DNA of 64,000 nt from Thalassospira sp. TSL5-1 (GCF_001907695.1 NZ_KV880637.1:1953974-2017973), one strand, 5' to 3'; positions 27,398-36,512 are shown, numbered from the stretch's first letter. The notes: generated by a model from the sequence alone, not told the origin. A program made the numbers and translations.

Positions 27398-27985
27398 TTA
27401 AACGTCGAAAAACACGGTTTCGCGGTCGCCCTGCATATGAATGTCAAATCGGTATTCCGGCCCCGTTGCCGTATCTGTGCGTTTGGCAATCAGGGTATCG
27501 CGACGATCCGCCGGGACGGCCCGCAATACCGGGCACCTGGCATTTGCCGCCGCTTCATCGTCGAAATACAGCCGGGTAAAGGCATGCACCAGCATTCCGC
27601 GCATCAACACCGTGACATTGATGAAAGGTGCCGTCGCATCGGCAACACATCCGGGCTTGATGGTTTCAAAAACAAAGCAGTTTTGCGCATCCGTTCCGGT
27701 GCCACAACGTCCCAGGCCCCGGAAACCGGTATTTTCAATACTAACGGGGTCGGTGCGATAGACCCCTTCATCGTCCGCCTGCCAGATTTCGATCATGGCA
27801 TCGGATACCGGCGCACCCTCGCCGTCCAGCACCTGGCCGATAATGCGAATATGTTCGCCTTTGGCATCGGGCCCAGCCACAATGTGGTTAGCAATGTCGC
27901 TAAAATCATAACCATATTGCCCCGGCGTCAGACCATAGGCGAAATATGGCCCAACCGTTTGCGACGGGGTTTCTCCATATGTCAT
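27398..27985 (-). CDS. pcaG: protocatechuate 3,4-dioxygenase alpha subunit PcaG
   Basis: A 195-residue intradiol dioxygenase subunit with SQTVGPYFAYGL at the N-terminus and GAPVSDAMIEIWQAD in the core, both hallmarks of PcaG. The alpha subunit lacks the iron ligands and helps form the substrate pocket. With PcaH it opens the ring of protocatechuate between the two hydroxyls to give 3-carboxy-cis,cis-muconate. Three bases after pcaH. Confidence 0.93.
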   Translation of the reverse strand: MTYGETPSQTVGPYFAYGLTPGQYGYDFSDIANHIVAGPDAKGEHIRIIGQVLDGEGAPVSDAMIEIWQADDEGVYRTDPVSIENTGFRGLGRCGTGTDAQNCFVFETIKPGCVADATAPFINVTVLMRGMLVHAFTRLYFDDEAAANARCPVLRAVPADRRDTLIAKRTDTATGPEYRFDIHMQGDRETVFFDV

Positions 27986-27988
27986 GGC

Positions 27989-28690
27989 TTAATCCTCCAT
28001 CGGGGTGGCAAGGCGTCCACGCAGGACAATGTCAAACTGATAGCCAAGGGCAAAGCCTTCCTCGGTTTTGTCGATCGAGAATTTTGAAATCAGCCGGTTA
28101 CGCGCAGCTTCATCAGGTGTGGCCAGAAATATCGGGTCCAGCGCCAGCAACGGATCACCGGGGAAATACATTTGTGTCACCAGCCGGGTGGCAAAACCCG
28201 GCCCGAACAGGGACAAATGAATATGGTTAGGCCGCCAGGCATTGAAATGATTGCCCCAAGGATAAGCGCCCGGTTTAACGGTATAGAAAAGGTAATTACC
28301 GTTCTCGTCACTCATGCAGCGGCCGGAACCGCGAAAGTTCGGGTCCAGGGGGGCATCATGCTGGTCCACCTTATGGACGTAACGCCCCGCCGCATTCGCC
28401 TGCCATACCTCGATCAGGGTATGGGGAACGGGGCGGCCATCCCCGTCCATCACCTTGCCATGCACAACAATGCGTTCGCCAATCGGCTCACCATTCACGC
28501 GGCCATTGCGGGTTAAATCCCAGTCCAGGTCCCGAACGGCGGCACGGGCAAAAACCGGGCCGCTGGCTTCGGATATGCCCCCGGCAAGGGATACCAGTGG
28601 TTTGGTCGGCCCGCGCAGAATGGTGGATTTGTAATCGGGTGCGATATAGGGAGCGTGGCAACTCCAGTCACGCGGTTTAAACCCGCTCAT
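27989..28690 (-). CDS. pcaH: protocatechuate 3,4-dioxygenase beta subunit PcaH
   Basis: A 233-residue beta subunit that carries the non-haem Fe(III) site. Visible ligands are the tyrosines in YLFYTVKPGAYPW and the histidines in PNHIHLSLFG. The intradiol core signature GRPVPHTLIEVWQANAAGRY is present. It forms the catalytic alpha-beta unit with PcaG. It overlaps pcaC by four bases (ATGA). Confidence 0.95.
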   Translation of the reverse strand: MSGFKPRDWSCHAPYIAPDYKSTILRGPTKPLVSLAGGISEASGPVFARAAVRDLDWDLTRNGRVNGEPIGERIVVHGKVMDGDGRPVPHTLIEVWQANAAGRYVHKVDQHDAPLDPNFRGSGRCMSDENGNYLFYTVKPGAYPWGNHFNAWRPNHIHLSLFGPGFATRLVTQMYFPGDPLLALDPIFLATPDEAARNRLISKFSIDKTEEGFALGYQFDIVLRGRLATPMED

Positions 28691-29094
28691 GATTTTGTTT
28701 CTCCCTGATCCGGCGTTTGATTATCCAATTCGGCAAAAACCTGTTTGGCAATGCGAAAGGCGGTATTTCCTGCCGGGATACCCGCATATACCGCAACGTG
28801 CATCAGGGCTTCGCGAATGTCATCCCGGCTGGCACCGGTATTAACCGTGGCCCGCAAGTGCATTGCCAGTTCTTCTTCATGGCCAAGGGCGGCCATCAGT
28901 GACACGGTAATAATCGAGCGTTCACGCCGCGATAAGGCCGGATTGGTCCATAAGGTCCCCCAGACATTTTCAGTAATATAATGCTGAAAAAAATCATCAA
29001 ACTCGGTGATGTTGGCCGACGCACGATCCACATGGCGATCCCCCAGAACCGACCGACGGGTTTTCATCCCGTTGTCAAACCGGTTTTCAGTCAA
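28687..29094 (-). CDS. pcaC: 4-carboxymuconolactone decarboxylase PcaC
   Basis: A 135-residue CMD-family protein. LGDRHVDRASANITEFDDFF matches the N-terminus of PcaC and the core HEEELAMHLRATVNTGAS contains the family's conserved E-x5-H pattern. It decarboxylates 4-carboxymuconolactone to 3-oxoadipate enol-lactone. I place the start at a TTG at 29094, seven bases after GGAG; this gives the usual MTENRFDNGMKTRR-like beginning and an 8-base overlap with pcaD. The much longer open frame upstream is an artefact of that overlap. Confidence 0.9.
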   Translation of the reverse strand: MTENRFDNGMKTRRSVLGDRHVDRASANITEFDDFFQHYITENVWGTLWTNPALSRRERSIITVSLMAALGHEEELAMHLRATVNTGASRDDIREALMHVAVYAGIPAGNTAFRIAKQVFAELDNQTPDQGETKS

Positions 29095-29887
29095 GGCCGT
29101 TCTCCCTGATAAAAGTGTCGATGATCCGGGCCAGCTGATCCGGGGTTTCGACCGGCGGAAGATGGCCAACACCCTCGATTACGGTGAAACCGGCATTGGG
29201 AATAAGCGCCGCCATTTTGCCAACCAGTTCGGGCGGGGTGGACAAATCAGCCGATCCCGCAACACACATGACCGGCAGGTCTAATTTTGCTGTATTTTCG
29301 GTCAAATCTGCATCGCGAATGGCTGCACAGGTACCGCCATATCCGGCAACCGGGCACCGCACCAGCATGGCATGATAAAGGGCCGTCATGGCCGTTTGTG
29401 TGGCGCGGTAATCATCGGACAGCCAGCGCGCAATCACCGCATCGCCAATGGCTTCCATACCGCCCTTTTCAATGGCATCAATACGGGCATTCCAGCCAGC
29501 CGCATCGCCAATTTTAGGCGCCGTATCACATAAAATCAGGCCCGATATACGGTCCGGTGCCATCGCGGCAATGTGCTGGGCAATCATCCCGCCAACCGAA
29601 AGACCACAAATAACCGCCTGATCAATATGCAAATGGTCCAGCAACGCCAAAAGGTCGCTTGTGTGCAAATCAATGCTGTAGGGGTGATCGCCAATGCCAG
29701 ACAAACCATGACCACGTTTGTCATAGGTGATCAGGCGACAGGTCGACGACAACCGGGCTACCACATCATCCCATATGCGTAAGTCGGTTCCCAGAGAATT
29801 TGAAAAAACCAGAACAGGCCCATCCTGTTTGCCCTGATCGGCATAATGCAGATGTATTCCGTTCAAGTTGGCAACTTTTAGCGTCAT
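29087..29887 (-). CDS. pcaD: 3-oxoadipate enol-lactonase PcaD
   Basis: A 266-residue alpha/beta hydrolase. The nucleophile elbow is GLSVGGMIAQ and the oxyanion region lies near FSNSLGTDLRIWD, both typical of PcaD. It hydrolyses 3-oxoadipate enol-lactone to 3-oxoadipate. It is the first gene of the pca operon, which runs D-C-H-G-I-J-F-B, and its upstream region is shared with the divergent pcaQ. Confidence 0.93.
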   Translation of the reverse strand: MTLKVANLNGIHLHYADQGKQDGPVLVFSNSLGTDLRIWDDVVARLSSTCRLITYDKRGHGLSGIGDHPYSIDLHTSDLLALLDHLHIDQAVICGLSVGGMIAQHIAAMAPDRISGLILCDTAPKIGDAAGWNARIDAIEKGGMEAIGDAVIARWLSDDYRATQTAMTALYHAMLVRCPVAGYGGTCAAIRDADLTENTAKLDLPVMCVAGSADLSTPPELVGKMAALIPNAGFTVIEGVGHLPPVETPDQLARIIDTFIRENGLD

Positions 29888-29916
29888 ATGTGTCCACCTT
29901 TAAGTGATGACAGCAT

Positions 29917-29940
29917 CATGACCAAAGAGTTTTGGTTATG
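29917..29940. promoter_or_regulatory. putative PcaQ site in the pcaD-pcaQ intergenic region
   Basis: CATGACCAAA-gagt-TTTGGTTATG: ten-base arms with one mismatch. Its outer ATgACC/GGTTAT halves resemble the published PcaQ half-sites (ATAACC/GGTTAA). It lies 30-53 bases upstream of pcaD. Confidence 0.5.
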
Positions 29941-29964
29941 TAAAATGAGTATTTGCGCTTTTTT

Positions 29965-29982
29965 CATAACTATTTAATTATG
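29965..29982. promoter_or_regulatory. second CATAA/TTATG repeat upstream of pcaQ
   Basis: CATAA-N8-TTATG, 35-52 bases upstream of pcaQ. It shares the CATAA half with the neighbouring putative PcaQ sites and could serve autoregulation. Confidence 0.4.
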
Positions 29983-30016
29983 TTTTAGTCATCAGCAGCC
30001 AAAAACGAGGCGCATC

Positions 30017-30949
30017 ATGCTTGATCATCGCATTAAATTCCGTCACCTGACCTGTTTTCTGGAAGTTGCGCGCCAGCGAAGCGTGGTCAAAGCGGCCGAT
30101 ACATTGGCGATTACCCAGCCCGCCGTTTCCAAAACCCTGCGCGAACTGGAAGAACATCTTGATGCCCGCCTGTTTGACAGATCAAAGCGCGGCGTTGCCC
30201 TAACCGATTATGGCAAGGTCTTTTTGCGCTATGCCGGGGCCAGTGTTACCGCACTGCGCCAGGGTGTGGACAGCATAAGCCAGGTTCGTGCCCAGGGCGG
30301 GCTGACCATTACAATTGGTGTGCTGCCCACCGTTGCGGCAACCATCGTGCCTGCGGCCTTAAAACGGTTTAAGGCGCTGGGCAACAATACCACCATTCGC
30401 GTTATTACCGGCCTTAACACAATTTTGCTGGGGCAATTACGTGTTGGTGAACTGGACCTGGTCATTGGCCGCCTGGCCGAGCCTGATCAAATGTCGGGCC
30501 TGTCTTTCATTCATCTTTATTCAGAACAGATTTCGCTGGTCGTGCGCCCCGGGCACCCTTTGCTTGATGATAAAAGCCCGGATTTAACGAAAATTCGCGA
30601 CTACACCGTTCTGATCCCCACCCCGACGGCCATCATTCGATCTGCTGTTGATCGCCTGCTAATCGCGCATGGCATCGGGGCACTGCCCGATCGCATTGAA
30701 ACCGTCTCGACCACCTTTGGGCGTGCCTTTACCCGTGAAAGTGATGCAGTCTGGATTATTTCAAACGGGGTCATCGCAACTGATCTGGCCGAGGGTGTGC
30801 TCGTCAAGTTGCCCTTTGATACCAGCGATACATTCGGCCCGGTTGGATTGACCACCCGGGTTGATGCCCCGTCCTCGCCCCCCGTTGAAATGCTGATCAA
30901 TGTCATCCGCGAGGAAACGGCCCGATATCTCGGCACCCGCACCAACTAA
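30017..30949 (+). CDS. pcaQ: LysR family regulator PcaQ
   Basis: A 310-residue LysR-type regulator. The HTH (about residues 20-65) contains SVVKAADTLAITQPAVSKTLRELE; the DxxKRGVALTDYG stretch and the C-terminal PBP2 sensor match PcaQ, the activator of protocatechuate genes in rhizobia and agrobacteria. PcaQ responds to beta-carboxymuconate-type intermediates. It is divergent from pcaD and is followed by a TRAP transporter operon that it probably also controls. Start behind GAGG. Confidence 0.9.
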   Translation: MLDHRIKFRHLTCFLEVARQRSVVKAADTLAITQPAVSKTLRELEEHLDARLFDRSKRGVALTDYGKVFLRYAGASVTALRQGVDSISQVRAQGGLTITIGVLPTVAATIVPAALKRFKALGNNTTIRVITGLNTILLGQLRVGELDLVIGRLAEPDQMSGLSFIHLYSEQISLVVRPGHPLLDDKSPDLTKIRDYTVLIPTPTAIIRSAVDRLLIAHGIGALPDRIETVSTTFGRAFTRESDAVWIISNGVIATDLAEGVLVKLPFDTSDTFGPVGLTTRVDAPSSPPVEMLINVIREETARYLGTRTN

Positions 30950-31006
30950 TACATAAATGTATGGTTATGGATAACAGCCTCAATATCATTATACATAACC
31001 GTTATG
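30949..31006. promoter_or_regulatory. cluster of palindromes in the TRAP promoter region
   Basis: Three inverted repeats lie between pcaQ and dctP: ATACAT-AA-ATGTAT (30949-30962), GTTAT-GG-ATAAC (30964-30975) and CATAAC-C-GTTATG (30994-31006). The latter two reuse the GGTTATG/CATAACC half-site seen upstream of pcaD, so PcaQ binding is a fair guess. Confidence 0.5.
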
Positions 31007-31147
31007 ATGAAACTACAGTTGATGAAACTTGGGGATAGAAGACCGTCACAAGGCGACAATCAATAAAAACGTTCGTCACTTTCCCCATGATCAAACATGT
31101 GCCCGAAGCCTGGAAAAACAGGCCTTGTGGAGATATCAGGAGGAAAC

Positions 31148-32185
31148 ATGAACTACATTACAAAACTGTTTGCGGGGGCAGCCATTGCCACCCTGGCCTC
31201 GTTCGGGGCACAGGCGCAGGAAGTTACACTGACCATTCATCATTTTCTGGGGCCGAAGGCACCAATCCAAAAAGATTTGCTGGAACCCTGGACCCAGAAA
31301 ATTGAAAAAGAATCTAACGGGCGGATCAAATTCGAGATTTTCCCCTCCATGTCGATGGGCGGTAACCCGCCGGAACTTTATCGCCAGGTGCGTGACGGCC
31401 TTGCCGATATTGTCTGGACATTGCCGGGTTATACGCCAGGCGTATTCCCCCATACCGAAGTCTTCGAGTTACCGGGCGTGCATCTGGGCGATGCCAAAGC
31501 AACCAACCTTGCCATTTATGACATGATGGACGAATTGGCCCCGGACCTGAAAGACATTCATCCGCTGCTGGTGCATGTGCATACCGGACAGGCCATTCAC
31601 ACCACGCAAAAAGAAGTTCACACTGTTGCAGATGTAAAGGGCCTGAAACTGCGCACCCCCACCCGCACAGGAAGCTGGGTGATTGAAAGCTGGGGTGCTG
31701 AACCAGTAGGTATGCCGGTTCCTGCCCTAACCCAGGCCATGTCCCTGGGTGTGGTGGATGGCGGGCTTGTCCCGTTTGAGGTTGTCGGCCCGCTCAAACT
31801 GAATGAACTGGTGTCCTATTCCGTTGAAGGAGCTGGCAAAAACTCCCGTTTCGGCACCAGCGTTTTCCTGTTGGCGATGAACAAGGACCGCTATGAAAGC
31901 CTGCCCGATGATTTGAAAAAAATCCTCGATGACAATACCGGTCGCGACTTTTACGCCCACGCTGGTGAGGTCTGGAATAATGTCGAGGAAGCCGGAAAAC
32001 AGCTGATCCGGGATGGCAAAGGCGAGATCATTGAACTGACCCCAGAACAGAAAAAAACCTTCGATGACGCATCGGCCGGTGTCATTGACCGTTGGGTTCA
32101 GGAAGCCAATGCCGCTGGCATTGATAATGCCGCAGCCCTGGTGGAAGAAGCCAAGGCCGCCGTCCTGAAACATACCGACGAATAA
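31148..32185 (+). CDS. dctP: TRAP transporter substrate-binding protein DctP (pca-linked)
   Basis: A 345-residue periplasmic receptor with a signal peptide MNYITKLFAGAAIATLASFG cut near AQA-QEV. DctP family features include LKLRTPTRTGSWV, holding the carboxylate-binding arginine region. The ATG follows AGGAGG closely; an ORF extends upstream but lacks any signal sequence. Position straight after pcaQ, with PcaQ-like palindromes in its promoter, suggests it binds protocatechuate, 4-hydroxybenzoate or a related aromatic acid. Confidence 0.9.
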   Translation: MNYITKLFAGAAIATLASFGAQAQEVTLTIHHFLGPKAPIQKDLLEPWTQKIEKESNGRIKFEIFPSMSMGGNPPELYRQVRDGLADIVWTLPGYTPGVFPHTEVFELPGVHLGDAKATNLAIYDMMDELAPDLKDIHPLLVHVHTGQAIHTTQKEVHTVADVKGLKLRTPTRTGSWVIESWGAEPVGMPVPALTQAMSLGVVDGGLVPFEVVGPLKLNELVSYSVEGAGKNSRFGTSVFLLAMNKDRYESLPDDLKKILDDNTGRDFYAHAGEVWNNVEEAGKQLIRDGKGEIIELTPEQKKTFDDASAGVIDRWVQEANAAGIDNAAALVEEAKAAVLKHTDE

Positions 32186-32192
32186 AAATAAT

Positions 32193-32243
32193 CGGGACCA
32201 TTCAGCCCCGCCATACAGATTATGGATGGTCCCGGTTTTCTTT
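32193..32243 (+). terminator. attenuator-like terminator between dctP and dctQ
   Basis: CGGGACCAT (32193-32201) and ATGGTCCCG (32226-32234) form a perfect 9-bp stem followed by GTTTTCTTTC. It would cut most transcripts after dctP and leave fewer for the membrane subunits. Confidence 0.7.
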
Positions 32244-32263
32244 CAGCAAGGTTAACCTGCCAA

Positions 32264-32761
32264 ATGAAACGCCTGCTTTTTCACGCTGCATCAGGCCTGG
32301 CCGTATTGGGTGGTGTTCTGGCACTGCTGATTGCCGTTGTCACCATCGTCAATGTCGGCGGTTTTGCCATCGATAAAATTGCCCGCCTGTTTGGCGCAAA
32401 TTTTCCGGCCATTCCCGGATATGAGGATTTTGTCAGTCTGGTTGTCAGTTCGGCGGCCCTGATGATGTTTCCCTACTGCCAGACACGGTACGGCCATGTC
32501 GCCGTTGATGTGTTCATGAAGCTGTTTCCCGACTGGTTTGGCCGGGTTGTCGATGTTGTCTCCGCCACCCTGACGAGCGCCCTTGCCCTGTTCCTGGGAT
32601 ACATGATGATCCGTGGCTTGCTTGAAGTTTATGACGACAATGCCATGTCGGCCATTCTGGGCTGGCAGCTTTGGCCGTTTTATGTGCCGGGCATTATTGC
32701 AATGTTCCTGTGGGCACTTGTGTGCATGACCCAGATTTTTGAAAGAAACGCCCATGTCTGA
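32264..32761 (+). CDS. dctQ: TRAP transporter small permease DctQ (pca-linked)
   Basis: A 165-residue four-helix DctQ protein. I start at the ATG at 32264 (MKRLLFHAASGLAVLGG) because the in-frame ATG at 32222 sits inside the attenuator stem. The middle helix region AALMMFPYCQTRYGHVAVDVF carries the family's Arg-x-x-H/G-type loop. It overlaps dctM by eight bases. Confidence 0.87.
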   Translation: MKRLLFHAASGLAVLGGVLALLIAVVTIVNVGGFAIDKIARLFGANFPAIPGYEDFVSLVVSSAALMMFPYCQTRYGHVAVDVFMKLFPDWFGRVVDVVSATLTSALALFLGYMMIRGLLEVYDDNAMSAILGWQLWPFYVPGIIAMFLWALVCMTQIFERNAHV

Positions 32762-34145
32762 ACGCGAATTGATTGGTATTGGCGGGCTGGGTGTTTTGTT
32801 TTTCCTGCTGGCCCTGCGTATTCCGGTTGGTCTGGCAATGGTTGGCGTCGGGATTGGCGGCAACTTTGTGCTGAGCATCTTTTTCCCGTTTTTGCGTTTT
32901 GAACCCTATTTACAACAGTTCAAATCCCTGCTGTGGGGCATTGTTTCCAATTACGAATTGTCGGTCGTGCCATTATTTGTGCTGATGGGCTACCTTGCCA
33001 GCCAGGCCAACCTGTCACGCGATTTATTTCAGGGGGTGAATGCCATTTTGGGCCGCTTTCGCGGGGGTGTTGCCATGGCAGCCATTGGCGCCTGTGCCGG
33101 ATTTGGGGCGGTTTGCGGGTCATCCCTTGCCACCGCATCGACAATGGGGCGTGTTGCCCTGCCCGAATTGCGCCGCCTGAATTACGCGCCGCGCCTTGCC
33201 ACCGGCACGCTGGCGGCGGGTGGCACGCTTGGCATTCTCATTCCGCCATCGGTAGCCCTGGTGATTTATGCGGTCACGGTCGAAGCCTCGATCATTCAGA
33301 TGTTTCAGGCGGCCATTATTCCTGGTTTGATCGCGGTTGCCTTTTTTATGATGGTGATTGCCATTCAGGTGCGCCTGAAACCCGACCTGGCCCCCATTCC
33401 CGAACCGATGGCCCCGGCAGAGCGCAAACAGGCCCTGATGCGCCTGATCCCGGTAATGGCGATTTTTGGTGCCATTATCCTTGGTTTGGGTGCGGGCCTG
33501 TTTACACCAACCCCGGCGGCGGGCGTGGGTGTATTTGCCATTTTGGCCTATGGGCTGGTCATGCACTGGCGCGGCAAAGAGGGGCTTGATCTGCGCGGCA
33601 TAAAACAGGCGCTGCGCGATACATCCGTAACCAGTTCGATGATATTTTTCATCCTGCTGGGCGCTGAAGTGCTCAAAGGCTTTTTCAGCCGCGCCGGTTT
33701 ACCCGCCTTTATGGCAAATGCGGCGGCCAATAGCGGCCTTGACCCGTGGCTGATCATGGTTTTGATGTTGCTGGCCCTGGTTGTTCTGGGCTGCTTCATG
33801 GAAAGCCTATCCATGATTGTGGTGGTGATCCCGTTTTTCTGGCCGGCCCTGGTCAATATCAATGGCGGGGATTTTGCAACAGCGGCCACCGCCGCCTATG
33901 GCATGGGGGCAGAGGACCTTAAAATCTGGTTCGGGATTTTATCGCTGATTGTTGTTGAACTGGGGCTGATCACGCCCCCAGTCGGCCTCAATGTGTTTAT
34001 CATCAATGCCCTTGCCGAGGGTGTGCCCATGAGCCAGACTTTCCGGGGTGTGATGCCCTTTTTTGCCGCCGAAATTGTGCGCATTACCCTGATCGTCTTT
34101 ATCCCGGCCCTGACATTGCTGGTTCCCACCCTTTTAGGCGGATAA
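32754..34145 (+). CDS. dctM: TRAP transporter large permease DctM (pca-linked)
   Basis: A 463-residue multi-helix permease. Landmarks GAVCGSSLATASTMGRVALPEL and LGILIPPSVALVIYAV match DctM. I use the ATG at 32754, which overlaps the dctQ stop; an in-frame TTG lies five codons upstream. It completes the second TRAP system, likely for aromatic acid uptake feeding the pca pathway. Confidence 0.92.
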   Translation: MSERELIGIGGLGVLFFLLALRIPVGLAMVGVGIGGNFVLSIFFPFLRFEPYLQQFKSLLWGIVSNYELSVVPLFVLMGYLASQANLSRDLFQGVNAILGRFRGGVAMAAIGACAGFGAVCGSSLATASTMGRVALPELRRLNYAPRLATGTLAAGGTLGILIPPSVALVIYAVTVEASIIQMFQAAIIPGLIAVAFFMMVIAIQVRLKPDLAPIPEPMAPAERKQALMRLIPVMAIFGAIILGLGAGLFTPTPAAGVGVFAILAYGLVMHWRGKEGLDLRGIKQALRDTSVTSSMIFFILLGAEVLKGFFSRAGLPAFMANAAANSGLDPWLIMVLMLLALVVLGCFMESLSMIVVVIPFFWPALVNINGGDFATAATAAYGMGAEDLKIWFGILSLIVVELGLITPPVGLNVFIINALAEGVPMSQTFRGVMPFFAAEIVRITLIVFIPALTLLVPTLLGG

Positions 34146-34163
34146 AGATACAAAGCAGATAAA

Positions 34164-35120
34164 ATGATGATTGCAACACGCGAAACAATTCCGGTTTATC
34201 GGCTATATGGCGAAAACATCGCCATGAATGGCAATGCCGAACAGGAACCGGAATTTTTTCATCTGGAATCAATCCCGTCGCGCTCGCGCCTGCATGACAT
34301 GTATATCCAGCCGCACCGTCACGCCAACCTGTTTCAATTGCTGTTCACAACAAACGGAGAAGCACGGATCGAATTTGATGACCGGCAATTCTCTGTTGGT
34401 CCCCAAAGCCTGTTGACCATTCCTCCTGGCACGGTACATGGATTTCGGTTTAGCCAGGATATTGACGGCTGGGTCATTTCATTGACCGATGACCATCTCC
34501 GCGAAATTTTGGCACTGGTGCCCCGGCTGAACAGTTGCCTTGATAAACCCCTTTATGTTCCGCCAGTACAACTGGCACTATATCAAACCGATCAGCCCTC
34601 CGGCCACTCCCTGCCGCTACCCGCGCATCAGGCGGCACATACCAAAACCGACTTTCTGATCCGCCAACTGGTGCAGGAATATTATGGGCATGCCATTGGC
34701 CGTTTGTTTGCGCTACGCAACATTATCGGTTTATTGCTGCTTGAGGCCGGACGACACGGCGAGTTACATCGCGATGGTCGGCTATCACGCCAGGAACAGA
34801 AAAACGCGAAATTCCGCAAGTTCCAAACCCTGATTGAAACCGACTATCGCCAGCATTTGCCCTTGGCACGATATGCCCGCGAAATTGGCGTTACCACCAC
34901 GCAGCTCAACCGGATTTGCAAGGACATTGTCGAGCAAACAGCCATCGAGGTTTTGCATAATCGCCTTGTGCTCGAGGCAAAACGCATCCTGATCTATACC
35001 GACATCAACATTCAGCAAATCGCCGATGAGCTTGGCTATCAGGATGCCGGGTATTTTTCGCGCTTTTTCACGAAAAAGGCGGGGATGTCCCCCGCCCGGT
35101 ATCGCGCCCTTTATCGCTGA
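34164..35120 (+). CDS. AraC family regulator with cupin sensor, PobR/HpaA-like
   Basis: A 318-residue regulator. The N-terminal cupin (about residues 40-115) includes MYIQPHRHANLFQLLF and IPPGTVHGFRF; the C-terminal AraC HTH pair (about 220-315) includes QQIADELGYQDAGYFSRFF. This architecture and the FHLESIPSRSRLHDM lead match PobR and HpaA regulators, which sense 4-hydroxybenzoate or 4-hydroxyphenylacetate. It begins 18 bases after dctM, so is probably co-transcribed with the TRAP genes. No pobA hydroxylase gene is in the window; its target may lie elsewhere or be the TRAP operon itself. Confidence 0.83.
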   Translation: MMIATRETIPVYRLYGENIAMNGNAEQEPEFFHLESIPSRSRLHDMYIQPHRHANLFQLLFTTNGEARIEFDDRQFSVGPQSLLTIPPGTVHGFRFSQDIDGWVISLTDDHLREILALVPRLNSCLDKPLYVPPVQLALYQTDQPSGHSLPLPAHQAAHTKTDFLIRQLVQEYYGHAIGRLFALRNIIGLLLLEAGRHGELHRDGRLSRQEQKNAKFRKFQTLIETDYRQHLPLARYAREIGVTTTQLNRICKDIVEQTAIEVLHNRLVLEAKRILIYTDINIQQIADELGYQDAGYFSRFFTKKAGMSPARYRALYR

Positions 35121-35142
35121 GGGCTTTGGCAATGCAGGCGGC

Positions 35143-35625
35143 CTAAATCAGCGCCGGATGATCCAGCGACCGCCAAAGACGTAAAAGATCAATCGTCTCT
35201 CCCAACCGGTTCGTCCAGTGCGCCGGAAGAAATTCATCCTGACCAAAACCAAACTTGCGATAAAGCCGGAGTGCCGGTTCGTTTGTCGTCGCGACATGAA
35301 GCCAGAACCGCTTAAACCCCGGATTTCCGCGCAAGCTTTCAATCAGCGCCCCCATTGCCATCGCCCCAATCCCCATGCCCTTTACGAAAACGGCAAATTC
35401 CTCCAGCTTTGGTGTTTCGGTGGCAAAATGCGACAGATAGGCAAAGGCCAGCGGTTTACCCTCCGCGTAATAAACCCAAAGGGCGCGATCAGGACTTTCA
35501 TTGGCCGTTTCCAAATCCTCGCGCGGGACAAGCGTCAGCACCCCAGCATGGGCTGGATCTGCAAGCGAAGCAAGAATCCTGTCAATATCATCCGATTTAG
35601 GGGCAATCCAGGCACCACCTGACAT
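35143..35625 (-). CDS. GNAT family N-acetyltransferase
   Basis: A 160-residue GNAT protein with the acetyl-CoA loop around KGMGIGAMAMGALIE and the later LHVATTNEPALRLYRKFGF strand-helix typical of the fold. Substrate unknown. It is convergent with the AraC gene and lies about 80 bases downstream of the ABC permease end on the other side; no functional link is evident. Confidence 0.8.
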   Translation of the reverse strand: MSGGAWIAPKSDDIDRILASLADPAHAGVLTLVPREDLETANESPDRALWVYYAEGKPLAFAYLSHFATETPKLEEFAVFVKGMGIGAMAMGALIESLRGNPGFKRFWLHVATTNEPALRLYRKFGFGQDEFLPAHWTNRLGETIDLLRLWRSLDHPALI

Positions 35626-35708
35626 AACGTCTCCTTCATTAATTCACGCAAAACCGGCGACCGCATTTGGCCCGGCCCCGGCAGTAATCCTTTTAGTATT
35701 CAGTTAGG

Positions 35709-36512
35709 TTAACGCCAGGACAATAACCATTTGTCCAACCGCCCCAGGAACCACGAAACCGACAGCCCCAACAGCGAAAGGACAACCACCCCGGCAATCA
35801 GTTGATCGGTCTGATACAGATTTCCTGCCGACAGGATCAACGCGCCAATACCGTATTGCGCCCCGATCATTTCAGCCGCCACCAGCAAAATAATGGCGAT
35901 AGAGGATGAAATACGAAAACCCGACAGGATGGTGGGCAAGGCACCGGGCAAGATGATTTTGCGCACAATTGACCAGGTGGACAGATCAAAACTTTGCCCC
36001 ATCCGGATCAAATTGCGGGCAACATTATCCACCCCGCCAAAGGTATTGATGACGGTGGGGAAAAACACGCCAAAGCCAATGGTGGCAAATTTGGACGGCT
36101 CGCCAATACCAAACCAGATGATGAAAAGCGGCAAAAGCGCGATTTTGGGAATAGGAAACAAGGCGGACACCAAGGCCACGCCGGGCGAGCGCGCCCAGGA
36201 AAACATGCCGATTAAAAAGCCGACAACCAGCCCCGCGACCGTCCCCAACATCCAGCCAACCGCCAACCGCTGTGCCGATGCCGCCAGATGCACCCACAAT
36301 TCGCCCGAAACAATCAATTGCCAAAGGGCCTTGCCCACCGCAACCGGGCTTGGCATGGCAAGTTCGCTGATAAACCCGGTTGACGAACCGATTTGCCAAA
36401 GAATGACCAATACAATAAAACTGCCCCAGGCAGCATACGGGTTGGCACGCGGGTTAAAGCCTATCGCCCGCAACCGGACAGGATTTTTTACAGCAGCGCG
36501 ATCATCCGACAT
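35709..36512 (-). CDS. ABC transporter permease, nitrate/sulfonate/taurine type
   Basis: A 267-residue inner-membrane protein with about six helices and the EAA-like loop around SFDLSTWSIVRKIILPGALPTILSGFRI, as in SsuC/TauC/NrtB. The start is the ATG at 36512 behind AAGGAA, overlapping the ATPase gene by 11 bases. It forms an importer with the ATPase and binding protein encoded upstream. Ligand unknown. Confidence 0.88.
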   Translation of the reverse strand: MSDDRAAVKNPVRLRAIGFNPRANPYAAWGSFIVLVILWQIGSSTGFISELAMPSPVAVGKALWQLIVSGELWVHLAASAQRLAVGWMLGTVAGLVVGFLIGMFSWARSPGVALVSALFPIPKIALLPLFIIWFGIGEPSKFATIGFGVFFPTVINTFGGVDNVARNLIRMGQSFDLSTWSIVRKIILPGALPTILSGFRISSSIAIILLVAAEMIGAQYGIGALILSAGNLYQTDQLIAGVVVLSLLGLSVSWFLGRLDKWLLSWR

